Made by a program: the position numbers and the translations under genes | IMG/VR virus record: IMGVR_UViG_3300032236_000302 | Location: 1-35,056 of that record | Reading direction: 5' to 3' (one strand) | DNA from: a virus | Length of the DNA stretch: 35,056 nucleotides | Shown: positions 16,326 to 25,148 of the stretch, piece after piece | Layout of the letters: every line of letters starts with the position of its first letter | Numbering within the stretch: position 1 is the first letter of the stretch | Notes under the pieces: model-generated | Told to the model about the DNA's origin: nothing | Seen by the model: the letters and a program-made list of their open reading frames with translations, nothing else | Databases searched by the model: none

Positions 16326-16718
16326 TTATCCATGTCGTGCGGCAAACGCAAGAGAAGCAGGGCCACTACCACCGCCTGTTGCTGATAACGTACCACCTGA
16401 GAACGTCAAATTAGCACCAATCGTGACGGGAAGCAATGACAAACCGTTGCCGTAAACCAATCCGTTTACGGTTGTTTCAATTGTAAGCTCTGGGCTAGTC
16501 GGAGAGCTAGTCACATACCCGTTAAAACCGTTGGCACTTCTAACGCTCAAGCCATTAAAGTATTCTTGAACTTGCGTCAAAGTTAGCGGAGGCGTTTGAT
16601 TCCCGCCTGTGCGCTGATACAACTGCGTCAGAAACATCAACCAAGGGGTCGTAATGTTTCCGTTCGCATCAAGAAATTTGATGTTTACGTTGGGTACATT
16701 AGAAGCTAACTGTGTCAT
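16326..16718 (-). CDS. Small tail protein / fibre adaptor
   Basis: A 130-residue protein. The N-terminus has NVNIKFLDANGNITTPW and FLTQLYQRTGG, a pattern often seen in short phage tail adaptors. The C-terminal part contains TIGANLTFSGGTLSATGG, nearly the same as TIGSNLTFSGGTLSASGG in the long fibre encoded next. It starts within an ATGA overlap with the gp10-like gene and stops 3 bases before the fibre. In P22 the slot after gene 10 holds the tail needle gp26, but no coiled coil is seen here. Confidence 0.65.
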   Translation of the reverse strand: MTQLASNVPNVNIKFLDANGNITTPWLMFLTQLYQRTGGNQTPPLTLTQVQEYFNGLSVRSANGFNGYVTSSPTSPELTIETTVNGLVYGNGLSLLPVTIGANLTFSGGTLSATGGGSGPASLAFAARHG

Positions 16719-18172
16719 TTTCTGTTGGGCGCTGCGTCAATGAAAGCACCAGACAAAGCAGTTTTAACAGGCTCAGACCAAGACAATTCAAAGACTCGAT
16801 CCCTTGCCATTCCCAAACGCCACCAGCTAATAGAAGTCAAATATTGACCTTCAGACCCCATTGTTTGACCAACAGGGTTGCCGTAGCTTTGACCTCTATC
16901 GTCAGACCAACGTAAGTAAACATTAACAGGCTGATTGTTGTTACCGCTGCCTGATTCCATTTCAGCAATGAATTGTTTGTATCTCACACGGTCAGACATA
17001 TCATCTTCTTGATGATAGAACCCGCGAATTCGAGTAATCGGTGTTCCGTTGTCTGTGTAGTTGTTTTGATCCAACAAATACAAATTACCGCTTTGATAAT
17101 CGCCAACCACTAAAAGGTTGTTCCAGAAAGCAAAACAATTGGACAAATGGCGGTTCATGTTGCCATCTGAGTCGGTTGTAGACCATTCCGACCATTGCTG
17201 GTTTGACAAGTCATACATCCATGTTTTGTTTGCGCTTGGGAATGTCACCACATAGAAGAAGTGACCATTCAATTCAAACGTATAACCGATGGCGTCAGAC
17301 AATGTTGGATAAGTCTGAAGCTCTTGGTCAATGGCAAACGTGCTGATTTGGGCAGCAGAAAAGTTTTGTGTACGGCAAATGTAGGCTTGACCTTGTGGCG
17401 ATTGAGCCACCCAATAACATTCGCCATCCATCTGAGCAATGGAGTTTGTTGCAGCGCACCCATACTGAATGAATGAGCCTGGCATCTCTTGGAATGGAAA
17501 AACCGTATTGCCAGCGTTAAACCAAACTTCAGTCGTTACAGCACCAAACAGATAAATATAGCGGCGAGAAACACCAATGCCAACGATATTGTCTGCGAAT
17601 CCAGATTTAGCAGCATAGTCTGTTGGGTCTAACTGAATGGAATTGTTTAGCGAGATATACCATTGATTGGTATTGGGTCGGTTAAACACAAAATACCCGT
17701 CAAGATAGTTCACTTGGTTTGAACCGTAGAACCCGCCTTGGTCGCCTGCTCCGCTGTTATCAATCGGTGCAAGCGTGTTTGTGCTCATCAAAATTGTGTA
17801 ACCGCCGTAATTGGTGTCTGAGTTAACAGTTCCATCCACCAAAAAGACATATTGACCGTTATCAACCATTGAAACAATACCAGAATCGGTTTGAATTGTT
17901 CCAAGGTTTTGTAAGCCAAAGTTGACGTTCAAAACATAAACGTTTGAACCGCAAACGCCATAAAGCTGACCGTTAGACGCGCTGTATAACCCACGCCATG
18001 TGCCGCCCAATGGCGCTGTGGTGATGGGAGTCAAGCCTGGCGTTGGGTAATGCGTAAATGGGAACACAGACGTATCTGGGTTTTTCTCCATAAACAGGTT
18101 AACGCATCGTTGAGCGCCAGCAATGACGCTTTTTGTTTGGTATGCGCCAGTTACTAGTGCTGACTTAGCCAT
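16715..18172 (-). CDS. P22 gp10-like packaged-DNA stabilisation / tail hub protein
   Basis: A 485-residue protein with a WD- or propeller-like alternating pattern of short beta stretches (GLYSASNGQLYGVCGSNVYV, GQYVFLVDG, YIYLFGAVTTEVWFN). These are features of the P22 gp10 / Phage_stabilise family, which forms the tail nozzle that closes the portal channel after packaging. The N-terminus CVNLFMEKNP is also typical. Its start overlaps the gp4-like gene by one base. Synteny with P22 (coat, gp4, gp10) supports the call. Confidence 0.85.
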   Translation of the reverse strand: MAKSALVTGAYQTKSVIAGAQRCVNLFMEKNPDTSVFPFTHYPTPGLTPITTAPLGGTWRGLYSASNGQLYGVCGSNVYVLNVNFGLQNLGTIQTDSGIVSMVDNGQYVFLVDGTVNSDTNYGGYTILMSTNTLAPIDNSGAGDQGGFYGSNQVNYLDGYFVFNRPNTNQWYISLNNSIQLDPTDYAAKSGFADNIVGIGVSRRYIYLFGAVTTEVWFNAGNTVFPFQEMPGSFIQYGCAATNSIAQMDGECYWVAQSPQGQAYICRTQNFSAAQISTFAIDQELQTYPTLSDAIGYTFELNGHFFYVVTFPSANKTWMYDLSNQQWSEWSTTDSDGNMNRHLSNCFAFWNNLLVVGDYQSGNLYLLDQNNYTDNGTPITRIRGFYHQEDDMSDRVRYKQFIAEMESGSGNNNQPVNVYLRWSDDRGQSYGNPVGQTMGSEGQYLTSISWWRLGMARDRVFELSWSEPVKTALSGAFIDAAPNRK

Positions 18173-18921
18173 TAACCAGCACTCCCAACGTAGAAGTCAC
18201 CGTAAATGTTGTATGCGCCAGATTTGCCACGCAAGGCAACAGGCATGTGTAACAACGGAATTTGGCTGTTGACTTCTTCAATGGCTCGCATTGATGCTTC
18301 GGCGTATCCTGTCAACTCAGGAGGGATTGGTACGCCATAAACCACGCACAAACGGCGTGCCAGATTCCAATGCAATGCGTCTAAATACTCAGGCGGCAAA
18401 ACAATCTGATCGTTGATCGTTTGGAAATGCGGCAACTGACACATTACCGTCAGGAAAATCTCATACGAACTATTTGGCAAAGGCCAAACGTAGATATTTC
18501 CAGTTGGATAGCCAGTATCGTAGAAAACGTATTGAGGAAACGCATTAAGATTCTTGATCGAAATACGGTCGTAATCCTCTTGCGCCCGCAAAACGGTCAA
18601 AGGATAGTCAACAGGCAATGGTGTGCCAGCGTTTTGACGGAAGTAAGCGAATTCCAGCTTAACAGGGCGAGCAACGTTGAAATCATACTGAGCGCCAGAC
18701 CCAATCGTGTATGAAAGCTGTCCCGTTGCTTGCTTAGATACCGTCACCAACTCATAGACCATGTAACGGCGGCGCTGCCATTGCGCCATCATCATGTTCA
18801 GTTGGTTGAACGCATCGTTCGTGTCTTGAGCCAAAGGGGTTTGTCCAACCCCAATGACGTTAGCTGTCTTCAGGGCTAGGCTGATTATGTCCGATGGAGT
18901 CGTTGGTAGTGGCTGTGTCAT
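18172..18921 (-). CDS. P22 gp4-like head-tail adaptor / stabilisation protein
   Basis: A 249-residue protein. Visible family features are DIISLALKTANVIGVGQTPL, DAFNQLNMMMAQWQRRRYMV, and FYDTGYPTGNIYVWPLP followed by LPPEYLDALHWNLARRL. These match the phage head-completion / P22 gp4 type, which binds beneath the portal and starts tail assembly. It overlaps the preceding small gene by 62 bases and the gp10-like gene by one base. Confidence 0.85.
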   Translation of the reverse strand: MTQPLPTTPSDIISLALKTANVIGVGQTPLAQDTNDAFNQLNMMMAQWQRRRYMVYELVTVSKQATGQLSYTIGSGAQYDFNVARPVKLEFAYFRQNAGTPLPVDYPLTVLRAQEDYDRISIKNLNAFPQYVFYDTGYPTGNIYVWPLPNSSYEIFLTVMCQLPHFQTINDQIVLPPEYLDALHWNLARRLCVVYGVPIPPELTGYAEASMRAIEEVNSQIPLLHMPVALRGKSGAYNIYGDFYVGSAG

Positions 18922-19093
18922 TTTTTGGCCTTCCTCGCTTCGGTTTATCAGCGTCTAGGTGCTGTTTTTCTTCAATCTCATCATTCACCAAAACGGTTTC
19001 ACCAGTAGATTTGGTGATCCATTTTGGGAATTCTTGGTACACATACACAGGAGGAAGCACAGGCTTCCCCCTATAAAACTGCTCGATTTTCAT
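18860..19093 (-). CDS. Small basic protein with AT-hook-like motif
   Basis: A 77-residue protein: an N-terminal globular part (IEQFYRGKPVLPPVYVYQEF, then KWITKSTGETVLV) and a flexible charged tail holding KPKRGRPKND, which matches the AT-hook core that binds the minor groove. It lies between the coat and gp4-like genes and overlaps the latter by 62 bases. I chose ATG 19093; the reading from 19129 lies in the coat gene. Possible role in head completion or DNA contact is speculative. Confidence 0.65.
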   Translation of the reverse strand: MKIEQFYRGKPVLPPVYVYQEFPKWITKSTGETVLVNDEIEEKQHLDADKPKRGRPKNDTATTNDSIGHNQPSPEDS

Positions 19094-19109
19094 AGGGGGT
19101 GCGCTCCGT

Positions 19110-20312
19110 TTAGACCACGTCAGCAACAATACAAGACCATTCGGGCTTGATTGCGGCGTAACCGTACAAGATGTCCATACGGGTAATCAAGCTGTCAGAC
19201 ATAACGTCATAGGCTTCAATCATACGCAGGCTGATACCGTCAAAGTTAGCGCGAGCAGCTTGAACCACACCAGCAGTAGGCATTTCCAAATCGGCGGTAG
19301 CCAATGTGAAGGCTTCTGGGTAGTAGGCCAAGTTTTGACGATAGCTAGAGCTAGCAGGCATCACCAAGCTGATCGCTGCGCTGTTGGCAGGAGAAGCAGT
19401 CACGGTGTTGAAAGCAGCAGGAGCTGGAGTGATAGCTGGGTAAATTGGGATGCTAGTAGCACCAGAATTCACGTTAGCAGTCACAACGAACTGACGCAAT
19501 TGACCTTGGGATTGACCTGTCAAGCGGTTGATAGCGTAAACGCCAGCAATCGTGATGATGTCGCCTTGGTTCAAAGTACCAGTAATTGCGTTCACGGTCA
19601 AGGTAGAACCTGTTTGGCTTGCGCCGTTCACAGTACCAGCCGAGAAAGAACCCACGGTATGAACTTGGGTGGTTTGGTCATACATCCAGTCAAAGCCCAA
19701 AGTGTCCTTGCTGATGATGCCAGTTTCGTATTGGTCGCTGATCTTGACTTGTGGGTTAAACAAGCCAGCCAAAGAGCTAACAGTACGAGCTTGGGTCACA
19801 GGGTCAAGGATGACTTTACGGTCATAACGAGGAGCCAAGTTTTGGTCGATAGCAGAACCAGCGGTCAACCAAGTAGTAGCGTTGGGGCTAGACAAGGTAG
19901 AACCAGACAAGTTTGCAACGATGTTGGCAGATTGACCAGCCACGTTCATCAAGTCAGCAGCAACGTAAGCAGCCAGACGGTTAACAGCGGGAGCAAGAAT
20001 ACGCTCGCTGAAATCATCCAATTGCATGGTTTTCTCAGCAGTACCAAACGAAACAGGCACGTTAGCTTGTGTTGCCACAGTCAACGATGTGTTTTGTTCG
20101 TTAGTACCTTGAGGGGTAATTGCTGGGCCTGTCGAAACGGTGTAATCGTTAGGCAGACGAACGCGCAAAGTGCTACCAATTTTCGCACCAGTACGGGCGA
20201 ATTGGTCATCATATTGGCGGGAGACGGTACGCAAAAATGCGTTTGACTGAGTAAACAGACGCACCGCTTCATTGGTGATCTGGTTAATCGTCAGGAGCGA
20301 GTTAGTAGTCAT
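19110..20312 (-). CDS. Major capsid protein, P22 coat type
   Basis: A 400-residue coat protein of the P22 gp5 kind (HK97 fold). Family features: ITNEAVRLFTQSNAFLRTVS, an extended arm, the inserted I-domain-like section (GDIITIAGVYAINRLTGQSQ near residue 250), and the conserved end RMDILYGYAAIKPEWSC. The 5' leader has a near-perfect ribosome-binding site (AAAGGAGGT, 8 bases spacing) and a 7-bp hairpin, suiting the high expression needed for a coat protein. It follows the scaffold gene after a 149-bp gap. Confidence 0.9.
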   Translation of the reverse strand: MTTNSLLTINQITNEAVRLFTQSNAFLRTVSRQYDDQFARTGAKIGSTLRVRLPNDYTVSTGPAITPQGTNEQNTSLTVATQANVPVSFGTAEKTMQLDDFSERILAPAVNRLAAYVAADLMNVAGQSANIVANLSGSTLSSPNATTWLTAGSAIDQNLAPRYDRKVILDPVTQARTVSSLAGLFNPQVKISDQYETGIISKDTLGFDWMYDQTTQVHTVGSFSAGTVNGASQTGSTLTVNAITGTLNQGDIITIAGVYAINRLTGQSQGQLRQFVVTANVNSGATSIPIYPAITPAPAAFNTVTASPANSAAISLVMPASSSYRQNLAYYPEAFTLATADLEMPTAGVVQAARANFDGISLRMIEAYDVMSDSLITRMDILYGYAAIKPEWSCIVADVV

Positions 20313-20320
20313 GTTGATCT

Positions 20321-20329
20321 ACCTCCTTT
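20321..20329 (-). promoter_or_regulatory. Very strong ribosome-binding site of the coat gene
   Basis: AAAGGAGGT on the minus strand matches the 16S rRNA 3' end over 9 bases, and 8 bases separate it from the coat ATG at 20312. It is the longest such match I see in the late operon. Confidence 0.85.
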
Positions 20330-20338
20330 AGAAAAAGA

Positions 20339-20360
20339 TTAAATGTAGGATTCCATTTAA
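20339..20360 (-). other. Hairpin in the coat mRNA leader
   Basis: TTAAATG (20339-20345) and CATTTAA (20354-20360) form a perfect 7-bp stem with an 8-base loop about 10 bases upstream of the coat ribosome-binding site. It could stabilise a processed 5' end of the coat message. The stem is AT-rich and has no T-tract, so a terminator is unlikely. Confidence 0.5.
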
Positions 20361-20435
20361 CTCTAGCCTGGAGTTTGTTTTTAACGGCTCAACACAACAG
20401 TTATACGGCCTGCTTCTGCCTTAGTAAACATTTTA

Positions 20436-20455
20436 CGGCAGTTTTTAGGCTGCCG
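20436..20455 (-). other. Stem-loop after the scaffold gene
   Basis: CGGCAG and CTGCCG form a 6-bp GC-rich stem with an 8-base loop, just after the scaffold stop codon. In the transcript it is followed by UAAAAUG and not a U-run, so it is not a convincing intrinsic terminator. It may protect the 3' end of the upstream message or reduce read-through into the coat gene. Confidence 0.45.
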
Positions 20456-20461
20456 CAATAA

Positions 20462-21178
20462 TTAACGTGACTTTTTGGTTTTATTACGCCAAGCAATCCA
20501 TGCTTGCGTATCGCTCATGGGCGGTTCAGCGCCACCAGAGCTTGCACCAGACGATCCACCTGACACCTCACCCACAGGGGCAGGCGCATTGGAACGTTGT
20601 TTAGAGAATTCTTTGCTGGCTTTTGAGCTAAGTTTGGTCATCTCAATGCCCATTTGCAGGGGGCTGAGATTAGCAATACGAATGGCATCAGCCACGTTGT
20701 CAGAGCGACCAAGATAAACCAAAACCTTCTCAGGATTTGGGATTTCAGCCAAAGCCTTAAGAAAATCGTTTGATTGAACGCCAGCCAGACTCAAGTTAGA
20801 GATGGCTTTGTCGTATTCAGCGCCAAATTGTTCTTTGGCTGTGGCTTCAATTTGCCCCATTTTCTGAATAAACGTCTGTTCTTGCAGTTTTTGTTCGGCA
20901 ATCTTAGCGGCAACAGCGTAAACATCCTCTTGGGATTGAGGTTGATGTTGCTGAGGCGCTTGATTCAGGGCTTCAATTTGCGCCTGAAGTTGGGCAGCAC
21001 GTTCACGCTCGGCGTTTTTCTGTGCGGCAAGCTCACCCATGCGTTTACGCGCCCAATCGGGCAACTCATGGTAAGCGTCTTTTTTCAGTTCGGTTTGAGT
21101 TTCAACCTTGGGTTCGGCTAACTGCTCAATAGTTACTTCTGGATTTTCTGTGGTTTGGGTTTCGATTGTTTCTGACAT
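20462..21178 (-). CDS. Scaffolding protein
   Basis: A 238-residue, highly charged, mostly helical protein: acidic N-terminus (IETQTTENPEVTIEQLAEPK), a long coiled-coil-like middle (AQKNAERERAAQLQAQIEAL), and a short basic C-terminus (WIAWRNKTKKSR). The basic end is the usual coat-binding helix of P22-type scaffolds. It lies between portal and coat exactly as gene 8 in P22. The start is 6 bases after the portal-side neighbour ends. Confidence 0.8.
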   Translation of the reverse strand: MSETIETQTTENPEVTIEQLAEPKVETQTELKKDAYHELPDWARKRMGELAAQKNAERERAAQLQAQIEALNQAPQQHQPQSQEDVYAVAAKIAEQKLQEQTFIQKMGQIEATAKEQFGAEYDKAISNLSLAGVQSNDFLKALAEIPNPEKVLVYLGRSDNVADAIRIANLSPLQMGIEMTKLSSKASKEFSKQRSNAPAPVGEVSGGSSGASSGGAEPPMSDTQAWIAWRNKTKKSR

Positions 21179-21184
21179 AGTTCC

Positions 21185-23326
21185 TCAACTGGTGATGGTA
21201 GGGATTTCTTGGGCTAACACCTGTGAAGGGTCAAGGAAATCGGGGTTAATGTCCTGACCAATGTTTGTTGCGCCTTCGATTTCGCTCACCATCTTATCAG
21301 TAATTAAGCCCACATCCTGTGGCTTCACATCTTTAATCAGCACTTTCAAGCGGTCTGTTTCCGCTTTAAATGCGCCAATCAAATCTCTGCGCTCGTTTTC
21401 TAGACGGATTGCCAAATGGTTCATGGCATCCATATCGAGGCGTTGTTTCTCCATAGCTTCTTCGGTTTTCTTCTCCTCCAAAGCCATAGTCATTTGTTGA
21501 ATCAATGCTTGCTGTTGCTGCAATTGTTGTTGGAGCGCCATAACCTCATCTGATGGCCCTGTACCCAAAATCGCAGGGGGAATCCAGTTCCGCATACGTT
21601 CTTGCAGTTTATCAGCATTGGGGAAGTCAGCAGACCCCATGTACAAGTCACCGATAACTTGTGCCAAAGCTGGTTGTGCCGACAACAGTTTAGTCATGGC
21701 ATCAAACGCAGCTTCACGGCGGGTGTCGTAGTTAGGGCCAACCTCTGCGACCACATCATAAGAACCAACGGCAGGGTTAAAGATAACCTTAACGTCACCT
21801 GATTCAGCATCTTCTTGCTTTTTCAGGGGTTCTTTCAACTCTGGGTCAAGCGTGATCTGTTGTTCAGTACCATCTTCACCCAAAATGCGGATGATTCGCT
21901 TGGTGTCGTAAATCTTGGGGATCAGGTCAATCAGAATCTTGCCTGTGAACTGAATCGCCATGTTTTGCATATCTTGGAAATGGAACGTGACGCGCTCGCC
22001 TTGGTTCACTCGCTTCTCAATAGATACGCCTGACAATTCTTGACTTTGAGCACCAAAAGTTTGGTCATATTGTCCAGAAGTCATCATCAATTCTTGTGCG
22101 GCTTGTGCCATTCCATCCATGTAGACGGGGGATGACATAGGCGCAGGCGCTTTTGATGGGTTAGGAATTGGGTTTCCTTGCTCATCTGCATGGTTATATG
22201 GAAGATAAGCGTGGTTCTCGGTGTTAGCCGTAGCCCAGTAGTTTTCCAGACCTTCAATCGCTTCAACAGGCGCAAGGTAAGGCGATTTAGACTGCAATGC
22301 GCCGTACTCAAGAGCAGCGGCAGCGTTGTAGTTGTAGGCGCGTTGGGCGTCTTTCATGTAACGCACCAAGCCTTTACGGTCTAACTTGCCTTCCAACGTG
22401 ATTTCCTCGCCTGGCACTCGCACGATGGGGATGTATTTACCAGCCCAATCGCCCTTTTCCAAGACGGTATTGCCACCAATCAGATACTTTTTGATGCTTC
22501 GCTTATCAATACGGCGGCGTTGGATGTCTGCGCCAAGTTTGATAGCTTCATTAAGCATCTTTTGCTCGTCACGCGATAACTGGGATTGCTTTTTGTAAGT
22601 AAGAGAGCCATCTTCATTGGGGATTGAGTACAACCATTCTTTCTTTTCTTCAACTTCGTAGTAGGTAGCAAGACGCACAACGTCTTTGGTGATCCAGTTC
22701 TGGCTACCTTGTGGCTCAACAGCAGGCAAGAGAGTATTAGGGAATCTACGGCGGAATTCCTCTTTGGGCATATCTTCGTAGATAAATCCGAATTTAGCAT
22801 CCGAGCCATCGCGCTTCTTGATATGCGGATCAAGATAGACGGAGTTTGTGTCTGGGATTTCTCGGATATAAATTTCTTGGTCAAAGCTGGAGTCGTCAGC
22901 ATAGGCAGTTGTAACGATCCAGTAGCCGATACCACCGCCCACTTGGGACTCAGCCGCCATGTCATAAGCAACCTTTGCGTTTGAAATGTATTCAATGTGA
23001 CGCACGATACCCTCAAAGACCTCTGCGGCTTCGTAGGTTGCCTCGTCATTGGTTGGGTGAACGGTAACGCTAGGCTTGTTGGCTTTCAGGTTGTTAACCA
23101 CATGAAGCCAATGCGTATGCGTTTTGTTGATTGTCACCATCGGCTGAGTATTCAGGCGGCGGCGAGCTTTGACCGCAGGCTCCCATTGGTCTTGGTTGTC
23201 TGAGTCAGCAAATAGAAAACGCATATCCTCGCGGAAGCGTTGACGGGTATCTTGTTCCCAATCTAAACAGGCTTTGAAGTGCTTTTGCGCTCTTGCAACA
23301 ATATCATCGTCTTTGTCGTATGCCAT
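21185..23326 (-). CDS. Portal protein, P22 type
   Basis: A 713-residue portal, close to the 725 residues of P22 gp1. Features: RARQKHF-like N-terminus (ARAQKHFKACLDWEQDTRQR), DQWEPAVKARRRLNTQPMVTINK, VGGGIGYWIVTTAY, and a Gln-rich C-terminal helix (MALQQQLQQQQALIQQMTMA), as expected for the clip, stem and barrel regions. It forms the dodecameric ring through which DNA is packaged by the terminase and to which gp4-like adaptors bind. Two bases separate it from the large terminase. Confidence 0.92.
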   Translation of the reverse strand: MAYDKDDDIVARAQKHFKACLDWEQDTRQRFREDMRFLFADSDNQDQWEPAVKARRRLNTQPMVTINKTHTHWLHVVNNLKANKPSVTVHPTNDEATYEAAEVFEGIVRHIEYISNAKVAYDMAAESQVGGGIGYWIVTTAYADDSSFDQEIYIREIPDTNSVYLDPHIKKRDGSDAKFGFIYEDMPKEEFRRRFPNTLLPAVEPQGSQNWITKDVVRLATYYEVEEKKEWLYSIPNEDGSLTYKKQSQLSRDEQKMLNEAIKLGADIQRRRIDKRSIKKYLIGGNTVLEKGDWAGKYIPIVRVPGEEITLEGKLDRKGLVRYMKDAQRAYNYNAAAALEYGALQSKSPYLAPVEAIEGLENYWATANTENHAYLPYNHADEQGNPIPNPSKAPAPMSSPVYMDGMAQAAQELMMTSGQYDQTFGAQSQELSGVSIEKRVNQGERVTFHFQDMQNMAIQFTGKILIDLIPKIYDTKRIIRILGEDGTEQQITLDPELKEPLKKQEDAESGDVKVIFNPAVGSYDVVAEVGPNYDTRREAAFDAMTKLLSAQPALAQVIGDLYMGSADFPNADKLQERMRNWIPPAILGTGPSDEVMALQQQLQQQQALIQQMTMALEEKKTEEAMEKQRLDMDAMNHLAIRLENERRDLIGAFKAETDRLKVLIKDVKPQDVGLITDKMVSEIEGATNIGQDINPDFLDPSQVLAQEIPTITS

Positions 23327-23328
23327 GT

Positions 23329-24678
23329 TTACATCCAGTATCCAGCGGATCGTGAGAAATTGTTAATCGGTTTCGTTTGCAGTTTTGTTCGGTCTTTTTC
23401 CCGATTTCTCAACATTCCAGGGAAAAGTTCAGTTAAAACCCAAATCCAAGCGTCTGCTCGGTTAGGAGATTTGCTTCCCGTGTATCCATTTGTTGAAAAA
23501 CCAGACAATTCTTCTTCCAAATCAGCAAAACGACCAACGTGCCTAATTTTACCTGTCTCATAAAGACTTGCAAAGGGTTCTGCGCGTACAACTTTACCGC
23601 GAGTCGCTGAAACCGCCTTAAAGTTAGTCTTGGGTCTGGCAGCTTGAATCACAGCCTCAACCATTGCACCGCCATAGTTAGTTTCACCAACGATAACGTC
23701 TGCCTTGTGTCGGTCAAACGCTGAAACAGCCATGCGCCCCCATGTTGCAGGGCCAGCCTTTACGGTTGCATCTTCAAGTAAGTAGGCGTTCCCATCCACT
23801 CCCAGACCGCCCACGACAATACCAATTGCATCAGCATCAGCGTTATCAGAATCACCAGCTCCAGAGGGATCAACTCCAACAATAATTCGAGCCATTTCAG
23901 GCAGGTCATCAGGATTCGCCCTCCAGCGGTCAATAGGTTCATCAGGAAAGAGTTGATTCGGGTTAGCATCTGTGAATTCCCCATCCAAGAAACGCTTACG
24001 CAGCCTTGCACTCAGGTTTTCTAGCGTACTCAGGTAATCATCGGACAAGTTTTCCTTGTTGTCACGAGGATTTATCTGAAAATAAGCGTAATCCTGTGGG
24101 CTTGGGATGTTGGCTTTTGTCTCAGGGTCACGCTTTAAAACAAATAATTGGTATGTCCAATGGTTCTTGTTAGGCGGGTTGCAGTCAAAGAACATACGGG
24201 GCTTGAGCAGTTTAGGCTCTTTCCCCTCGATCTGTTGCATGACCTTTTGAGCCAAGCGGGTGACTGCAATCCCAACTGGTTGCCAGCTAATCTGGCTTGA
24301 TTCGTTTAGGTAAATGGAGGCAAACTCCATCCCCAAAATCTTTTCTGTGCGCTCTTTATCGTCAAGACCGCCAAACCAAATTTCAGCGCCATTGTGGAAC
24401 TTAACGAACCAGCTTTGCTTGTCCAGCTTGTACTCAACCCCAGGGAAACACAACTTCATCACCTTGGGGAATGTGTCGTACACCACAGAGTTGACCACAT
24501 GGTTAAAGCGAAACCGCAGGATTGTGTGCCTGCTGTCTGGCGTCTTTAACGCTCTTGTGACTATTTGCCTGACGATAAGGAAAGTCTTTCCTGACCGACT
24601 GCCTCCAAATAACATGATGTACTTGTAGTCAGCCGATAAAACCCTTTGCGCCTCGATTTGCTTTGGGGTTAGCTTCAT
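23329..24678 (-). CDS. terL: Large terminase (packaging ATPase and nuclease)
   Basis: A 449-residue packaging motor. The N-terminal ATPase has Walker A GGSRSGKT at residues 25-32 and Walker B ASIYLNE with the catalytic Glu near 126. The C-terminal RNase H-like nuclease starts with IIVGVDPSGAGD and continues with DVIVGETNYGG and NRADAWIWVLTELF. It acts with the small terminase at the portal. The start overlaps the small-terminase stop (ATGA). Headful packaging is likely from the P22-like context but is not proven by the sequence. Confidence 0.95.
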   Translation of the reverse strand: MKLTPKQIEAQRVLSADYKYIMLFGGSRSGKTFLIVRQIVTRALKTPDSRHTILRFRFNHVVNSVVYDTFPKVMKLCFPGVEYKLDKQSWFVKFHNGAEIWFGGLDDKERTEKILGMEFASIYLNESSQISWQPVGIAVTRLAQKVMQQIEGKEPKLLKPRMFFDCNPPNKNHWTYQLFVLKRDPETKANIPSPQDYAYFQINPRDNKENLSDDYLSTLENLSARLRKRFLDGEFTDANPNQLFPDEPIDRWRANPDDLPEMARIIVGVDPSGAGDSDNADADAIGIVVGGLGVDGNAYLLEDATVKAGPATWGRMAVSAFDRHKADVIVGETNYGGAMVEAVIQAARPKTNFKAVSATRGKVVRAEPFASLYETGKIRHVGRFADLEEELSGFSTNGYTGSKSPNRADAWIWVLTELFPGMLRNREKDRTKLQTKPINNFSRSAGYWM

Positions 24679-25148
24679 GCTTCAGCGTCTAAGTCATTCA
24701 TTGCAACGATACGAACAGGGCCACCGTTAGCACCTGTAAGCTCTTGCTCTGTCTTGTCTTTCCATCCGAGCACGTTCTTAGCTGTAAAGATGGCAAATGC
24801 TTGAGCGTATGCCCCTGCAATAGCCCCTTCCACTAGGTTTGCCTCTTGATATTCTTTAGCTTTTTTATAAGCGTAGGAAAAATCAGGATGCTTAAGTTCG
24901 CCATTTTCATTTTTAGTTGTTGACCATTCGTACAAGGTGTCTCGTGTCACCCCTATGTTGCAGGCGAATCGGGCTAATGTTGGAAATACGTTAGGAACTG
25001 CTTTTACTTCTTTTACATTACCTGTGTTGTCTGTGACTTCAAGGCGTTCGTATGCTTTTACGCTGAAGTAGTCAAGCAATTGCTGGCAGTATTCTTCCTT
25101 GTATAGGCTTGGTCTACCAACTGGATTAATCTTTGGCAGCGTTTTCAT
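24675..25148 (-). CDS. terS: Small terminase
   Basis: A 157-residue DNA-recognition subunit. PVGRPSLYKEEYCQQLLDYF, then LARFACNIGVTRDTLYEWS form the N-terminal helix-turn-helix, followed by KEYQEANLVEGAIAGAYAQAFAIFTAKNVLGW, the oligomerisation region of the gp3-like family. I chose ATG 25148, with GGGGA 5 bases upstream; the reading from 25160 uses TTG and lies inside the ribosome-binding site. It overlaps the preceding small gene by 23 bases and couples to TerL by ATGA. Confidence 0.88.
   Translation of the reverse strand: MKTLPKINPVGRPSLYKEEYCQQLLDYFSVKAYERLEVTDNTGNVKEVKAVPNVFPTLARFACNIGVTRDTLYEWSTTKNENGELKHPDFSYAYKKAKEYQEANLVEGAIAGAYAQAFAIFTAKNVLGWKDKTEQELTGANGGPVRIVAMNDLDAEA

Noticed and set aside
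19260-20246. Long open frame of 328 codons opposite the coat gene
   Set aside because: It is antisense to a confidently identified coat gene; the composition (Ser/His/Arg/Val-rich, no domains) is that expected from the complement of a strongly codon-biased gene. No ribosome-binding site or neighbours on that strand.
20436-20455. Intrinsic terminator after the scaffold gene
   Set aside because: The stem is adequate but no U-run follows; the coat gene downstream must be transcribed and no clear promoter lies between.
22480-23049. 189-codon frame inside the portal gene on the same strand
   Set aside because: Shadow frame of the portal; low-complexity composition, no start context, and the portal frame is clearly the real one.
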